DNA of 64,000 nt from Onchidella celtica (lineage: Eukaryota > Mollusca > Gastropoda > Systellommatophora > Onchidiidae): contig OZ007570.1 in NCBI GenBank assembly GCA_963931925.1, positions 48,328,556 through 48,392,555 of the forward strand, in the 5' to 3' direction. How positions within the stretch are numbered: the first letter of the stretch is position 1; every line of letters begins with the position of its first letter. Shown here piece after piece: positions 23,701-34,964 of the stretch. The position numbers and the translations under genes were made by a program. Below the pieces are notes generated by a model. It had not been told where the DNA came from. It ran no database searches and saw nothing but the letters and a program-made list of their open reading frames with translations.

Positions 23701-26700
23701 AAAAAATGGTGGCCAAACGCAAGTTTTGGTGACGTAGGAGCACAAATATGCGGTGTCACCCTTCTGACCGGTGTACCGGTCAATAGTGTATACGTCGCCG
23801 TAGAATTTGACCGGTGTACCGGGCAATAGTGTTCAAAGGGTTGAGACGGCAACATGACATTTTGAGTTCTGTACATATAATAAAAGACAAGACATTTCTG
23901 ATAAATTGAAGTCAGTGACCCCTTAAAACAAGATTTTGAGGAAATGGCATTTAACCCTATAAGTGGCGATAGCTAATTTACCAAGTAATATTGGAGTGAT
24001 TGTTGTTAGGGGACCGTCCGTAGTCTAATTTCGAAGCTGTTATAGAGATCATAGTGAGTAGTGTTCACTGCTCATCTACAGTTTACCCTGTAACATGCCA
24101 CGGTCCCCTAAACAACAACCAAGTTGGAAATTTGTGTCGCACCCATATTTTCACTTCAAAGCCGTTTTTCTCAAAATCAGCTTTGCTGCCTTAAGCCGGG
24201 TTTTCTTATTCATAATCTCAAATTACGAGAAATTCAGATGCAAAAGTTAGAGGCAGACAAGTACGTTTGTTTTCCGGTGATTTCCCGTGTTGTATCATTC
24301 AAAGTATGGGAACAGACTGGCCACATGTTTGTGACATAAAGAGTGTAGGCATGTAGTCATGAAGCCCGGTGTAGACAAAGAGCATGCGTTGCACAGCGAT
24401 CAATTATGATCAAAGACCGTGCTACATGTAATAATCATTGCACATCACAGGTAGTGACCAGAAAGTGTCTGACGAAGTTACTTCCTTGTAGCCTTCATGG
24501 CCTGCCCCACAGTGGGGTTAAATTTTACCTACCCTGGGGGAAAGTTTGCTAATTCTGGATTTGTACTTTTTTATTTTGAAATAACATTGTTATGCGCTAT
24601 TATTATTGTTATGGTCAAATGACCAAATGAATTTGAGAAAGTGATGTGAAAATTAAAAAATTTTCTTTTTTGACTTGCTTTTATTACGTGGAAACTTAAA
24701 TTACTGAACAAAACAGGGTGGGGTAAATTTACTCTTGAAACATAGCCAGGGGTAAACAGGACACAAAAGGGTTGTCAGGGGTAAACAGGACCAAAAAGGG
24801 TTGTCAGCCCTTGATCTAAATAATACATTTCTCACTCTTATACTTGTAATAAAGGAAAAAAAAGTGAAAATGTTATGTCATGAATGGAATTTATTTGTTG
24901 TTAAAAAAAGGTTCACAATACAGACAAAAAGTTTCATCCTCATTTTCTTCCTTGTTTTTGTCCCTCCCTCAACAGGCATGAATGCAGTGGTGTGCTTGGT
25001 TTGTATGGTTTCCAGTTTCTTATTCAGTTTCCATGGTGGGGTATACGTGGTCTCATTTTCATTTGGAGTTTATGGAAGTAAGTATTTCATTGTTCGTATC
25101 ATCATCATGGTCATGTAGAGAATAATCTCAGTAGAAGTATGGTGTAGTGGTTTGGTAGGGAGCAGGATGTTGTGTAATCATAGCCTTTATGTTATTGACA
25201 TTAACGCATTAATGTTGATGCAGGGAACTGACAAAATTTAGTTCTCGTTAATGAGGCCATTATGTGAATGAAATTAAATCCAATTCAGGCAATATAGTTT
25301 TACACAAATAGGCGATGGAATGAAAGTCCTAGTGTGGTGTTAAATGGTTTCATTATGCACCCCTAATAGAAAATCTAAAAATGGTTTAGATGTGTTCGTT
25401 ATGGACACAAAACAAAATGTTATCATTAATTGTGAATGTGCACATTCCTCATAAGATAATGTTTTTTCGGATATTTTGCTTTATGCAACTCTAATATTAT
25501 GCTGCCCAGGGAATTTCAATTCTTTTTGGGTGTTTGCATTCAAACTGTGTTCTTTTCGTTGTGTGTATGAATCAAACATTCAGTCCGTCATACTATTTAC
25601 TGTCGTTTTCCTGTAAAATTAAAACACAATTTGTACAAAAGTGTGCAGCATTTGAAATGATAACATTACTTATTTGTAACTGAAATGTACATTGGAACTT
25701 GCTTGTAAAATGCCAGATCTTCCATTGGGCGTGAGTAATGGAATTACTAGCTACAGCTCTGATCCCACTGCCTGAAAGGGGAACTTGCATTTGTACATAA
25801 TTTTCATTTTAAACATTTTGGGGTTAGAGAGGGCTGCCTCAGGATATGGATTGGTGCTTTTAGCTTTTGGCTGTGGCAGTCTTGTTGGTCCTCCGCTCAG
25901 TGGTGAGTGGAAAACTCTGACAGAGTGAATGTATGTGGAAATGGAATCTTGTTGTAACTGAGCTGCTCATAACCTTGCATCAGACATGATACGGGCAACC
26001 TGTTGGGATCTGGTCCAAGGGTGGGTTTTGACCTGACCCCCGAGACTGAAATTCACTTTGCATACTATGGTAGTACTACTACTATTTCCTATACTACGGT
26101 AGAACCTGTGTAAACCGAAAGCGATAATAAAAAATTTCTCATTGTCCGAAAGATTTCCACAGTCCCACTGTAGCCCTAGTATATTCCTTGTAAGTTAACA
26201 CCTCTTTATTTCATTAACTTGTAGCCGAAAGATTTTCTTTCATTTACTTGATCGAGTGAGGGTATTGTCTTGAAAGTGCACTGTCTTTGATGTGAAATTT
26301 TGAAATAAAACAATCCCGGCTTGTTAATTTCACGTCCGACTATACAAGCCTTCTTGGTGGGATTGCGGGGGGAGTAGGGGAGACGGTATTGTGTCACTGA
26401 ACACTGAACTGACAAAACCGGACAGAACGGTGGTGCTGCCGTCAGTAGCGTTTTCTTTTTTTTACCATTCACCCTCTTGTCTACAGTAAATTCACTAACA
26501 ATACTTGTCTGGCAGTTCAAATATATAATCGATGCAAATGGGTTATCACCATCCACAGTTTTGGTGGGTTTTTTTTTTAGGCTACTGTACATGTGTAAAT
26601 GGACATCTCAGTCACATCTATAGATATAAAGACATGGACTCACACAGACAACCTACACACAATAGAGTGGTGGGGGAGAGGGGGTGGTGTAACAGTAAAA

Positions 26701-28213
26701 CTACTAAAGTATTTTGCTTCCCATCAATAGACTGAAAATGGTGATTTTTAAAACAAATACTCTGTATCCAAAATACTGTTAGTACGAAATGAAACACTTG
26801 AATTTTGGCTTAAGCAGGCACCACTGTAATTACTGGGCTACAAAAAAGATACATACAGGGCTGCCCCCACGACCAAAGGAGAAATTTGTCCTTAAAAATC
26901 AACATCCAAATAAATAATTTTATCTAGCAGGGCTTTAATATGGGGGAGAGTATCTGGGCCCTCGGTATTGTCACAGTTTCCAGATCTGGCCCTTACTTTA
27001 TGAAATGTCATTCATGCCTGCTTTACATACATCAGTACCATTTCACACAAATTTCTCCGTAACGTATTTCTGACTGGCCCACAATCATCTGCATCTGTTG
27101 TCTGCTAATGGTAAATAATCTGTATATGCAAATAAATTAGATTTTTATGTTGTTTGTGCTTGCTGTTTTCTTGCGAGCCCACCATTACTTTTTGTACACA
27201 TTTTATATATACATCTGTCAACCCACCTGTGATTCCTCTTGGCCCTCTGTCTGTCCAGCCACCTGATTAAGTCTCATCAACTAACCCTGTGATCCATTAT
27301 TTCAATGTATACATTCAGATATACATGTATCATTGAATAACATGCTAAATAACTACTGGCTTCTTTCTAAAAATCATTTATGAGCTCCTTTATGTATGAA
27401 ATTTAAAATTAAAAATATTATGTCAAACTTGGATCTCTGGAGACAAAGATAAAAGGGGAACAATTAATTTGGTACACAAATTTATTCATGGCATTTATCT
27501 TATCTTACAGCTCAATTGCCTCATGGACATTCGACACTCTTCTACTTCTCGGGTAAGCTTGCAGGCCTAAGGGTAATGAGATATATCCATTTACTGTAGT
27601 TGTATTTTTGTGTGGGACTACTGAGCAAAACAGTAAATATATGCTGCTGCTCAGCTGGTTTGAAGAATACCAACCAGTCTTCGTTTTAGTAATCCATTCC
27701 ATATAAAAGCTATAAAACGCTGAAAAGAGAATTGGACAGTGTACACCAGGGGCATAATTATTGTATGTGGGCAAATAACACAAAAGTTATAGTTATAAAT
27801 TACAGGAGTAATTTCGAGCTCTAGTCAACAAAAATGTAATCCATTTCCTGACAACTTTGAATTAATGGGACTCCACTATAGTTAGTCTGTAATGTGCCAT
27901 GGTAGATTGATTTTGTGTGTCTATGAAAACATCGCCAGGGCTTGACTCCATTTAACATACCTCTTTTTTATCAATAGGCCTTGTGTTTCTACTGGCATCA
28001 TTCCTTGGCGCTGTCTACACCTTTTTTATCAAGTCTCAGGTGGAAGATCTTTCATCAGAGGCAAGTGTGAAGAAAGAGTCGGATGAAACCATTCAAACTC
28101 AAGATGTCATATATCCATTTTTACACAACAGTGACTTTGAGTTCAACGTAAAATGTGAAGCAAAAGGGGATGAAAAGTTGTGTGGCTTACACCTATGTGG
28201 CTCATATGTATGA
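17796..28213 (+). CDS. MCT-like (SLC16) transporter gene B, ten exons
   Basis: Exons: 17796-17982, 19784-19924, 21036-21182, 21886-22025, 22378-22519, 22783-22905, 24976-25077, 25828-25902, 27511-27552, 27978-28213. All have GT/AG sites and compatible phases, giving 1335 nt, 444 codons plus TGA. The ATG sits in GCAAAATGG, and gene C has an exon 1 of equal length. The product looks like a 12-TM proton-linked monocarboxylate carrier: TM1 motif GWWRWVVLFASF; FYFPATTS (TM4-5 area); DSYGLKWAFALLGA; SRQEAS...MARVFAG (TM7-8); GCGSLVGPPLSG (TM10-11); and TM12 then a 50-residue charged tail. In TM8 the Arg is kept, but the position of the partner Asp of mammalian MCT1 seems to be Ser. Exon 8 is 51 nt shorter than in gene C. 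The substrate is unknown. Confidence 0.82.
17983..19783 (+). other. Gene B intron 1
   Basis: 1801 bp. Holds a poly-T run (about 18240-18256) and the SINE at 19026-19413. The rest (18260-19010) has no feature I recognise. Confidence 0.6.
19026..19413 (-). mobile_element. tRNA-derived SINE with 14-bp TSD
   Basis: Flanked by ACGTCTGTCGAGAT at 19012-19025 and 19414-19427. On the minus strand the head has an A-box-like TGGCCTAGAGG (about 19387-19397) and a perfect B box GGTTCGAATCC (19338-19348) inside a T-arm-like ACCGGGTTCGAATCCCGGT. The body then runs to about 19026. This is a Pol III-promoted SINE inserted by a LINE-type mechanism into gene B intron 1, opposite to the gene. Confidence 0.85.
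19949..19985 (+). repeat. (CCAT)n microsatellite after gene B exon 2
   Basis: Starts about 25 bp after the exon 2 donor. Gene C has the same repeat type at the same place (49738-49849). Confidence 0.85.
20143..20700. repeat. Diverged member of the TTGTTGTTAGGG repeat family
   Basis: The left part (GGTAGTCTAATTACAAAGCC AAATAGAGAAAATACTGAG) matches 45612-45655 and 24020-24035. The right part (CAGTTCCCTAACAACATCC, about 20666-20684) resembles the family's right end. The middle holds unrelated sequence. Non-coding; lies in gene B intron 2. Confidence 0.35.
22565..22684 (+). repeat. (CCAT)n-rich degenerate microsatellite after gene B exon 5
   Basis: Interrupted CATC/TCCA units begin about 45 bp after the donor. 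Gene C has the same repeat after its exon 5 (57890-58050). Confidence 0.8.
23372..23840. mobile_element. piggyBac-type MITE
   Basis: Starts CCCTTTGAACACT and ends AGTGTTCAAAGGG, flanked by TTAA (23368-23371) and TTGA (23841-23844, one change). CCC-type ends with TTAA targets are typical of piggyBac derivatives. Near the right end a CGGTGTACCGG-like unit occurs twice. It is 469 bp with no transposase. Confidence 0.65.
24000..24118. mobile_element. Small MITE, TTGTTGTTAGGG family
   Basis: Begins TTGTTGTTAGGGGACCG and ends CGGTCCCCTAAACAACAA, an inverted pair with one extra base. The inside has GTAGTCTAATTTCGAAGC, also seen in the copies at 45599-45712 and 20143. About 119 bp, non-coding. Confidence 0.6.
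25903..27510 (+). other. Gene B intron 8
   Basis: 1608 bp. 26100-26310 is a copy of the repeat at 4897-5100, and 26905-27510 aligns with the left edge of the window (gene A intron). Nothing else is recognised. Confidence 0.55.
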
Positions 28214-29735
28214 CATTTTCTCTCTTAAGCCCTTCATTGCACATTGCAGAGGATTTCCGGGCCAAATCTTGTGCACCGGATGCCTGCAACCAGGATAGTC
28301 GCTGGGCCATTTCAAAAGGTCACTTCTCCGTGATGTTGCGGTTAAAATTTGAAAGCCGTTTTTACAACACTAAACAGAATAATATTTGAAGAGCCGCCAT
28401 GGGAAGTTTTCGTGGCAGCACTCCCACAGATAGGCAAATTAAGATATGGGCTGTAAAATCCTAATTCTACCAAGCTTAGTCCTTGCAGTGATATGGAAAT
28501 CTGCCACTGGTTATCCCTCAAGTGATGGGCCTGTGTATCGCAGTGTTGACTTCTAGTGATAGCCATCCAGGCAAGAAGCACTCATTTTTCATAGCCATCA
28601 AAGAACATTTTCGCTCTCTTTTGGTTTCAAAGATAGAATAACATTCAAAGAACAAGAAAGACTAGAAAATGAACGTTTTACAAACACATATAAGTTTTAT
28701 TGTAATGAAACATTATTTTGATTTATCTATGAATAATTATAATATCTCATGGTATTTTTAATTTTTTTAACTGAAAATTTGCCTGATTGTTGATTTGATA
28801 ACAAAATATTTCTTGAAACTGTTTTTTTTCATTTTTTTGTTGTCAAATTATGGCTTTAAATAAATCATTGCTCTCATGGACTACTTTTTATGAGCCCATT
28901 AAGGAGAGAAAAAAATTAATTAATTTTCTGGAGAAGGAAAACCCTATGCTCAGTGGATGAATGTTGCAGCAATATGTGAATGAGACATAAATTGAGTGAA
29001 AACTCTTGTGATTTATTGAATGTTGTGTTATAAATTTAGACTGTGTCACTCAGTGGAGAACAGAAAAACAGTAACAATACAAAGGCCTTTACAATATTCA
29101 ATATTCAGATAAATTGTGTGTGGTGGCGTCTTCAAGAAAACAGATCTAAAGTACTCATTTTGAAGGGGAATTGTAAGAGAGTCCATAGCTGTGGGTTTTA
29201 ATATAAATTTTTTATATACAGATATGATTAATAATTTAAATAGATCTGATAGATATATACATGTAGTGTTGGTCATGGTACATGTATATTAATTTGCACT
29301 GATTTTATTCATTGTGAAATAAAAAATGTGTGAGTGTTTATTTGGGGCATTTGGGAATTCATTCCCCAAATATATTTTATTACGTCTGTCCAGCGTAATG
29401 GATCCGGTGACACAGAGAATATTCGAATTATTAATATTATCTTTTATATGTTGCTCCTATTATATATCTTTTATATAGATGTAATATTTAATATTTGCAT
29501 GCGTCATAAGTTTTAGTTTATATGTAAATCACTAAATCATGTATTTATGTAAGTGATCTTTATTGTGTGCATGACCTGGCCATAATTTTGGTTTTACTTA
29601 TTACCTCATTCTTCCACTTCTTTTTTCCTCTAATTCATTAAAGTTATTCTTGATGAATAATACACCTGTTGCCTGGTTAGTGTTTGTTGGTACATGTATT
29701 TCACAAATCTGGGGATTTATTTCAAGGTCAATCTT
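28214..29735 (+). other. 3' UTR and downstream region of gene B
   Basis: Homologous in patches to 2322-4310. The shared block ATTAAAGTTATTCTTGATGA at about 29638 is followed by GT-rich sequence and is the best candidate cleavage region, giving a 3' UTR of about 1.4 kb. AATAAA also occurs near 28858 and 29319. No transcript evidence. Confidence 0.4.
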
Positions 29736-29985
29736 TATACAGCGGAACCTGTTTAAACCGAAGGCAGATATGAGATAACAAGAGATTTCCTTTTATCTGA
29801 AAAATTTCCCGCCGCAATCCTTCTATAATTCATTGTAAGTTTAGGCCTCCCAGCAAGTAAAGAAAAGTATGTACGAGGGGTAAACCAAATAAATGAATAG
29901 ATAATAAAATCTGGAAATTTACTGTGCATATTATATATATGTTAGCATTCGAACAATGCTTTATTTTTCAAGTTCGCTCTATTGC

Positions 29986-30413
29986 TCAACCCTGGCCGAT
30001 CGAGTTTTCACTCGTGACGGCGATGGCGAATATGGCAGTATTCTTAAGTTGTGTTACGGCCCCATAAAGGCAGTTAGAGACTGTCGGGGTATCTGGGAGG
30101 TAGCGGGATCTGAGGTGTTTTAGTCCTTGGCACTCCGCCAGGATGTGCTCGACTGTCTCCTGCGGGGACCCGCAGTGCCGGCATACTGGCTCACGGAGTG
30201 GGTTGAAACGATTTAGATGTGCGTTCAACTGGACATGTCCCGTCCTCATACGCTGTATAATAGTCGCGTATTTACGCTCTAGTGTCAATATTGGGTCTTT
30301 GATGTCTGGTTTGGTTTGGTTATGATACACCCTACGTCCTTTATCCGAGTTTGCCCATTGATCTATCCATTTCCTGCGTCCGTGAGCGCGGATTCTGGCT
30401 CGGGCTGCTGGGT
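29986..30413 (-). pseudogene. LINE ORF2 C-terminus with CCHC-like motif
   Basis: Includes CRHCGSPQETVEHILAEC, a C-x2-C-x8-H-x4-C finger usual at the C-terminus of I/Jockey/R1-type ORF2 proteins. It ends IGQG-stop. In frame with the RNase H part once the insertion is ignored. Confidence 0.75.
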
Positions 30414-30419
30414 AAGACG

Positions 30420-30530
30420 AAAATTTGTGTATTTTCTGTCTTCTCTTTAGTTTGCTTTGTATTGTTTGGGTTTTATTTCTCACGCGGGGCATTGCAACAT
30501 ACAACCTTTTCTTTTTGCCTATTTTTGACT
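30420..30530. mobile_element. 111-bp insertion with 11-bp TSD in the LINE
   Basis: TGGGTAAGACG lies at 30409-30419 and again at 30531-30541. Removing the insert joins the coding frame (TSYP then AARARIRAHG). The insert ends with GCGGGGCATTGCAACATACA and CCTTTTCTTTTTGCC, matching 14245-14300. The TSD size suits a LINE-mobilised short fragment (SINE or truncated copy). I cannot name the family. Confidence 0.7.
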
Positions 30531-31160
30531 TGGGTAAGACGTGGGGTGCTTTGGCTGTTCGCCCCTGGTCCCCTGTTTCGCTAGGCTATCTGCAACCTCA
30601 TTGCCCCGGATTCCTATGTGCGCGGGGATCCACTGGAGGTGGACCTCGACACCGTATCCACTTATGATCTGGTGGCAGATATGTCTGATTTTGTCTGCGC
30701 CATGTGCCTCGAGCTTGTGGTTGAGCGACTGGACGGCCATCAGTGTGGCCCTTGAGTCTGTGAACACAACAATATCTTCTGGCGATACTGTTCCGTTTTC
30801 AAATCCGTTGAAAACCGTAGTCAGTGTCCTCCAAATCGCTGTCGCCTCAGCGTCGAAGTTGGAGCCGTTCGCCCCACACGGCCCATAGATCTTTTCGGTG
30901 TCGGTGCCGTCAGAGTAGTATATTATTGCTCCGTACCCCGCATTCGTAGTCGCCTGTACTGCCGAGCCGTCAGTATAAGCCTTAATCATGTGTGCTGGGT
31001 ACGAGTCAATAGTTTCGCCAGCCGCCGTTTTCAGAATCGTGGGATTGTCCTCCTTAGTCATGTTTGTGTCTAGTAGCGTGGTTTTGACCACTGGGGGTTT
31101 CAGGGAGGCGTGAGGTGGCTCTTTTCGTCCATAACCGAAGGGGCATTCTCTCCTGACCTT
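30519..31160 (-). pseudogene. LINE RNase H domain
   Basis: Motifs AYTDGSAVQATTNAGYGAI, EATAIWRTL, VVFTDSRATLMAVQS and IPAHIGIRGNEVADSLA supply the RNase H Asp-Glu-Asp-His/Asp set. The open frame runs into the duplicated linker upstream. Downstream it is cut by the small insertion at 30420-30530, which introduces a stop. Confidence 0.85.
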
Positions 31161-31455
31161 ACGGAGCCCCTTATCCGTATTCGTAGCTTTGCCACTCTTA
31201 TTTGTACTGGCAAAGTGTCGGTTAAGCATGATTGCACGCTTATGGTCTGTCACCGCGACCGTCCCGTTTGCCCGTATCGGAGCGACATTCTTCACTCTTT
31301 GCCCCCGATTAAGGCGATTCAGGACGGTCCACGCTCGACCACCACTCGGGTCCACGTTCAGAGACTCGCACAGGTTTAACCACTTTGCCCTTTTTGTGCT
31401 TCTAGACAACAGCTTGACTTTGGCGGTCAATCTGTTATATTCGATTCTGGCCGCC
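31152..31455 (-). repeat. Exact 304-bp internal duplication within the LINE
   Basis: Appears identical to 32920-33223, the linker between endonuclease and RT (LTAKVKLLSRSTKRAKW... to GLRKVRR). Here it sits between RT and RNase H in the same orientation. 304 is not a multiple of three. The lack of differences implies a recent event or an assembly effect. Confidence 0.85.
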
Positions 31456-31936
31456 CATACTCCTCAGTTAGCCGTTTGGCTTCGCCCAGGAACGACTTCT
31501 TCTGAAGTATTCTCGGTGGCGGGTCGATTTCGATCGCCTCCCGCGCCGGATAGTCCGGCTCGAGCCTTTTTAACCTCTCGTACTGCTGTAGTACGCTTCC
31601 TTCCCTTCTGGTTGCCAGTGGTTCAACATTGGTCATGATTTCGAGAGCATTCGTAGGAGTGGTTTTGAGGCAGCCTGTTATGAGTCTCAAGGCGCTGTTC
31701 TGAACTCGGTCCAGTGCCGAAAGCGTTCGGTCGCTGGCCATTAGTTGCAGTGGCAGGCTATACTCTAGGCCTGCTCGGACGCAGGCTAGATATAGCTGTC
31801 TGAGAACCTTCCCAGTGGCACCCCAGTTGGTACTGGCGAGCATTTTTAACAGTGTTAATCGCCTCCTAGCCTGAGACTCAAGCTTGCTGACGTGCGTCTG
31901 CAAGTTGAGCCTGCTGTCAAGTTCAACTCCCAGGTA
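31427..31936 (-). pseudogene. LINE ORF2 part after RT (thumb/connection)
   Basis: Continues the RT frame after the TGA: YLGVELDSRL, then LYLACVRAGLEYSLPLQ and LDRVQNSALRLITGCLKTTP, typical of the RT C-terminal side in such LINEs. It is cut off at 31456, where the duplicated 304-bp block begins and shifts the frame. Confidence 0.75.
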
Positions 31937-32686
31937 TCATGGTGCGCTTTCCCTTTTGAGTGTCTGGCCATTGATCTTAAGAGTGATGGTGGCTTTCTGG
32001 GCGTGTTTGCCGTTGGTGAAGAGTTGATAAACGGTCTTATCGACGTTTATCTCCATCTTCCACAATCGGCAGTAGCAGGCAAGCGTCGTGAGGTCCCGGT
32101 TAAGGTCTCGCTGTAGCCATTGGACATGCTTTCCTGTCCTCCAGATTACCATATCATCGGCATACATCGCTTTTTCGCATTTCAGATGCTGGGCAAGGTC
32201 GCTGGTGTAAGCTGCAAAGAGCGTGCAGCTTAACGCTGAACCTTGCGGCAGGCCATTCTCCATGGTGAGTTGGCTTGAGGTCTGTCCGTTCACTCTGGTG
32301 CGGACTGTTCGATTGTGAAGGAAATCTTTTACCCATGCATACAGATTTCCTTTGACCTCCGCCTTGAGTAATTTAAGGAGTAGCCCAGCTTTACACACCT
32401 TATCGTACGCTTGTTTGAGATCGCCGAATACGGCGATCGTATGCTCCCGCCTATAGAAACCATTATTGACCGCTTGGGTCAATCGGATAAGCTGGTCCAT
32501 CGTCTGCCTGCCACTACGGAAGCCCGCCTGGTGTCTATCTAGAAGACCGCGCTCTTCTAGATACCAGGTCAGCCGGTAGTTAACCATCCTCTCCCCTACT
32601 TTGCAGATGCAAGAGGTAAGGGAGATTGGCCTGTAATGTGATGGTTCGGTACCATCTTTGCCTGCTTTAGGTACAGCTGTCACCAC
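31937..32686 (-). pseudogene. LINE ORF2 middle part: reverse transcriptase core
   Basis: 249 codons in the next frame. Motifs in order: AVPKAGKDGTEPSHYRPISL, HQAGFRSGRQTMDQ, the FGDLKQAYDKV block (motif A Asp), NGLPQGSALSCTLF and the catalytic MYADDMVI. It ends at TGA 31937-31939 inside what should be a YLGV motif; the same frame continues after the stop (YLGVELDSRL), so this is a single nonsense change. Confidence 0.85.
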
Positions 32687-34434
32687 GGCCTTTTCCAGTC
32701 AATAGGGAGCTTTCCTTGATGCCACGTTCTATTTATTAAGGCTAGGAGCCATTTCTTTGCCGTGGGGCCCATCTGGAGCAACATCTCGTTAGAGATTTTG
32801 TCCGGGCCTGGCGCTTTACGATTTTTACACTTGCCAAGTGCTCTCTCCAGTTCCTCTAGGGTGAACTCACTGTTAAGGCCCAGGTAATCGCTGTCTACCT
32901 GCGATTGTTCGAGCTGACGCCTGACCTTACGGAGCCCCTTATCCGTATTCGTAGCTTTGCCACTCTTATTTGTACTGGCAAAGTGTCGGTTAAGCATGAT
33001 TGCACGCTTATGGTCTGTCACCGCGACCGTCCCGTTTGCCCGTATCGGAGCGACATTCTTCACTCTTTGCCCCCGATTAAGGCGATTCAGGACGGTCCAC
33101 GCTCGACCACCACTCGGGTCCACGTTCAGAGACTCGCACAGGTTTAACCACTTTGCCCTTTTTGTGCTTCTAGACAACAGCTTGACTTTGGCGGTCAATC
33201 TGTTATATTCGATTCTGGCCGCCGTGCTCGTTTTTGCTTTTCTTCTCGCCCTCTTACGCTGTCGGACCGCCTGTTCAAGTTCCTTTGACCAGGGCAAGCG
33301 ATTTAGGGGCTGCAGTCCTCGCGGAATACTCCGCTTAGCAGCTGCGAGCACGGCCGTAGTCAATACGGCGTTAGCTTCGTCTATAGAACCCTGGTTGGGG
33401 TCCACCTCGTTCAGAGTTAAACCTAAAATCTCTCTGAACTCTTCCCATCCGCCCCGTTTATAGTTCCAGTTCAAGCGCTTCTCCTTCTTCTTAGCTGTTT
33501 TAGTCTGGATTTGTACGAGGAGAGGAAGGTGGTCGCTACCTACGTCCTCGAGGACTGCGTAGCTGTGTCTGGTAACGAGGTCAGCAGATAGAAGCGTAAT
33601 GTCGGGCCGACTCTCCGCGCCGTTTGCTCTATGCAGGCAAGTGGGCGCGGAGTCGGCTGTTTGTATCCGGACCAGGTTAGAACTTAGGAGGAGATCTTCG
33701 ACGTTTCTTCCTGCGATGCTCGTCGATTCTGGGGCGTACCCCATTTCAGGGCTTCGTGCGTTGGAGTCTCCTCCGATGATTGTATTATTCAAGGTAGCCT
33801 CTGTCAACCCTAGGTCGCAGGGAACCTTAGGAGGATTATAGACATTCGTGATGGTGAAGGCCACGCCGTCCTTCCATACTGTAAGAGTGAGGGTATCAGT
33901 TTCACCATTGCTCGTCGGGGCGTGCTGCCTCACAGCCGTTACGCCATTGCGAACCAGTGTGGCAATGCCTCGGCATTTGGTACACGAGCAGGTGTATATG
34001 GTATACCCTGTGACGTGCGCGCCTCTCCCATTCAGCAGAGTCTCTTGAAGGAGAGCTACATGTATATGTTTTGACTTTAGGAGCTTAGTTAGCTCCAGGA
34101 CCTTCGGACGAAGGCCGCAGACGTTGAGCTGCAACATGTTAAGTGTCGCAGGGGGATCCCTCGCCGCTAGGGTCCCCTTGTTAGTTTTCACACACGCATT
34201 CACACTCACATTCGGACACAGGTCACCAGTAGCATACTTGCGTAGGGGGACCTGGCAACTGCCATCCTCCCTACGGAGGATATGTTTGGGTTCCTCAGCC
34301 CCACGTTTCTTCTTGCCATATTTTACCATCATGTATAGTGGGAATTTGTTGCTGCTTGGACCCCTTTCAGACAAATGGAGGCTGATGACAGCCTGAACCG
34401 GCTGATTTGTATCACGTCGTGACCAGAATCTCAC
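32680..34434 (-). pseudogene. LINE ORF2 N-terminal part: endonuclease and start of RT
   Basis: An open frame of 584 codons. Endonuclease motifs: LNVCGLR (about residue 100), LLQETLL (catalytic Glu), YNPP, GGDSNARSPEMG, RPDITLLSADL and SDHLPLL (catalytic Asp-His) near residue 300. A basic linker follows, then the RT start with KAPGPDKISNEML. The frame ends at WKRPW-stop because an A is missing from an A run at about 32686-32695; the next frame continues at once with the expected RT sequence. Inactive as it stands. Confidence 0.85.
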
Positions 34435-34964
34435 TTTCTCATCCGCCAGCGTGCGGTCATTGTCTTGTTTAAGTCATTGTCACGTAGTGCTTGCTGCACG
34501 ACTTCTCAAAGGATCGATCTGGTCAGTCCCCGGCCCTCAATCGGGGACTGCCACCACTGCGTTCTGCTAGGCAATTTGCCCCCATCTGCCTACAACAACG
34601 GAAAGCTCCCAGTGTTTCACGGCCTCGGGAAGGTCAGCCGTCAGCCCGTCCCCGTTAGCCAGCCCCCAGCTTGGGCTGCCCCGCTGCTACCACGTGGCGG
34701 TCGAGAAGAAATTCTCCCCGGGTCTCTCCAGACCTGGGATCGGGCTTATCCGGAGCCCGGAGGCTGCGGAATGGTCATAGGCGAAACGGTGATCATCTGC
34801 TAGTACCACTCGTTCGCATGCACCTTGTACGAAGGACCCACCGAGACAGTACCAGTATTCGACTACAATAGTTGCTTTCCCGGAAAGACTGCAACAGCAG
34901 GACCCTCGGAGCAGCGGTTCAAGTTCGCTAATACGCAACGGTCTGCAGGCGCCCTGTTGTTGTG

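Larger units (their letters stand above)
22906..24975 (+). other. Gene B intron 6
   Basis: 2070 bp carrying a pogo/Tigger-like end near 23004 (CAGTGGAACTTGGTTATAAC), a TTAA-type MITE at 23372-23840 and a small MITE at 24000-24118. In gene C the same intron is only 597 bp and is filled by CCAT repeats. Confidence 0.55.
29940..34960 (-). mobile_element. I-group-like non-LTR retrotransposon (LINE), decayed
   Basis: Read on the minus strand it encodes, in order: an APE-type endonuclease, reverse transcriptase, RNase H and a C-terminal CCHC-like motif. This order (with RNase H) fits I-group clades such as I, Nimb, Ingi or LOA. It is disabled by a one-base deletion near 32686, a TGA at 31937-31939, a 304-bp internal duplication and a 111-bp insertion. 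34440-34960 is GC-rich and probably 5' UTR or the ORF1 side; no Gag-like ORF1 is seen. The 3' UTR is short and ends in AT-rich DNA near 29940. Confidence 0.85.

Noticed and set aside
30541..34396. Many plus-strand ORFs of 66-168 codons across the LINE
   Set aside because: They are antisense shadows of the endonuclease, RT and RNase H frames.
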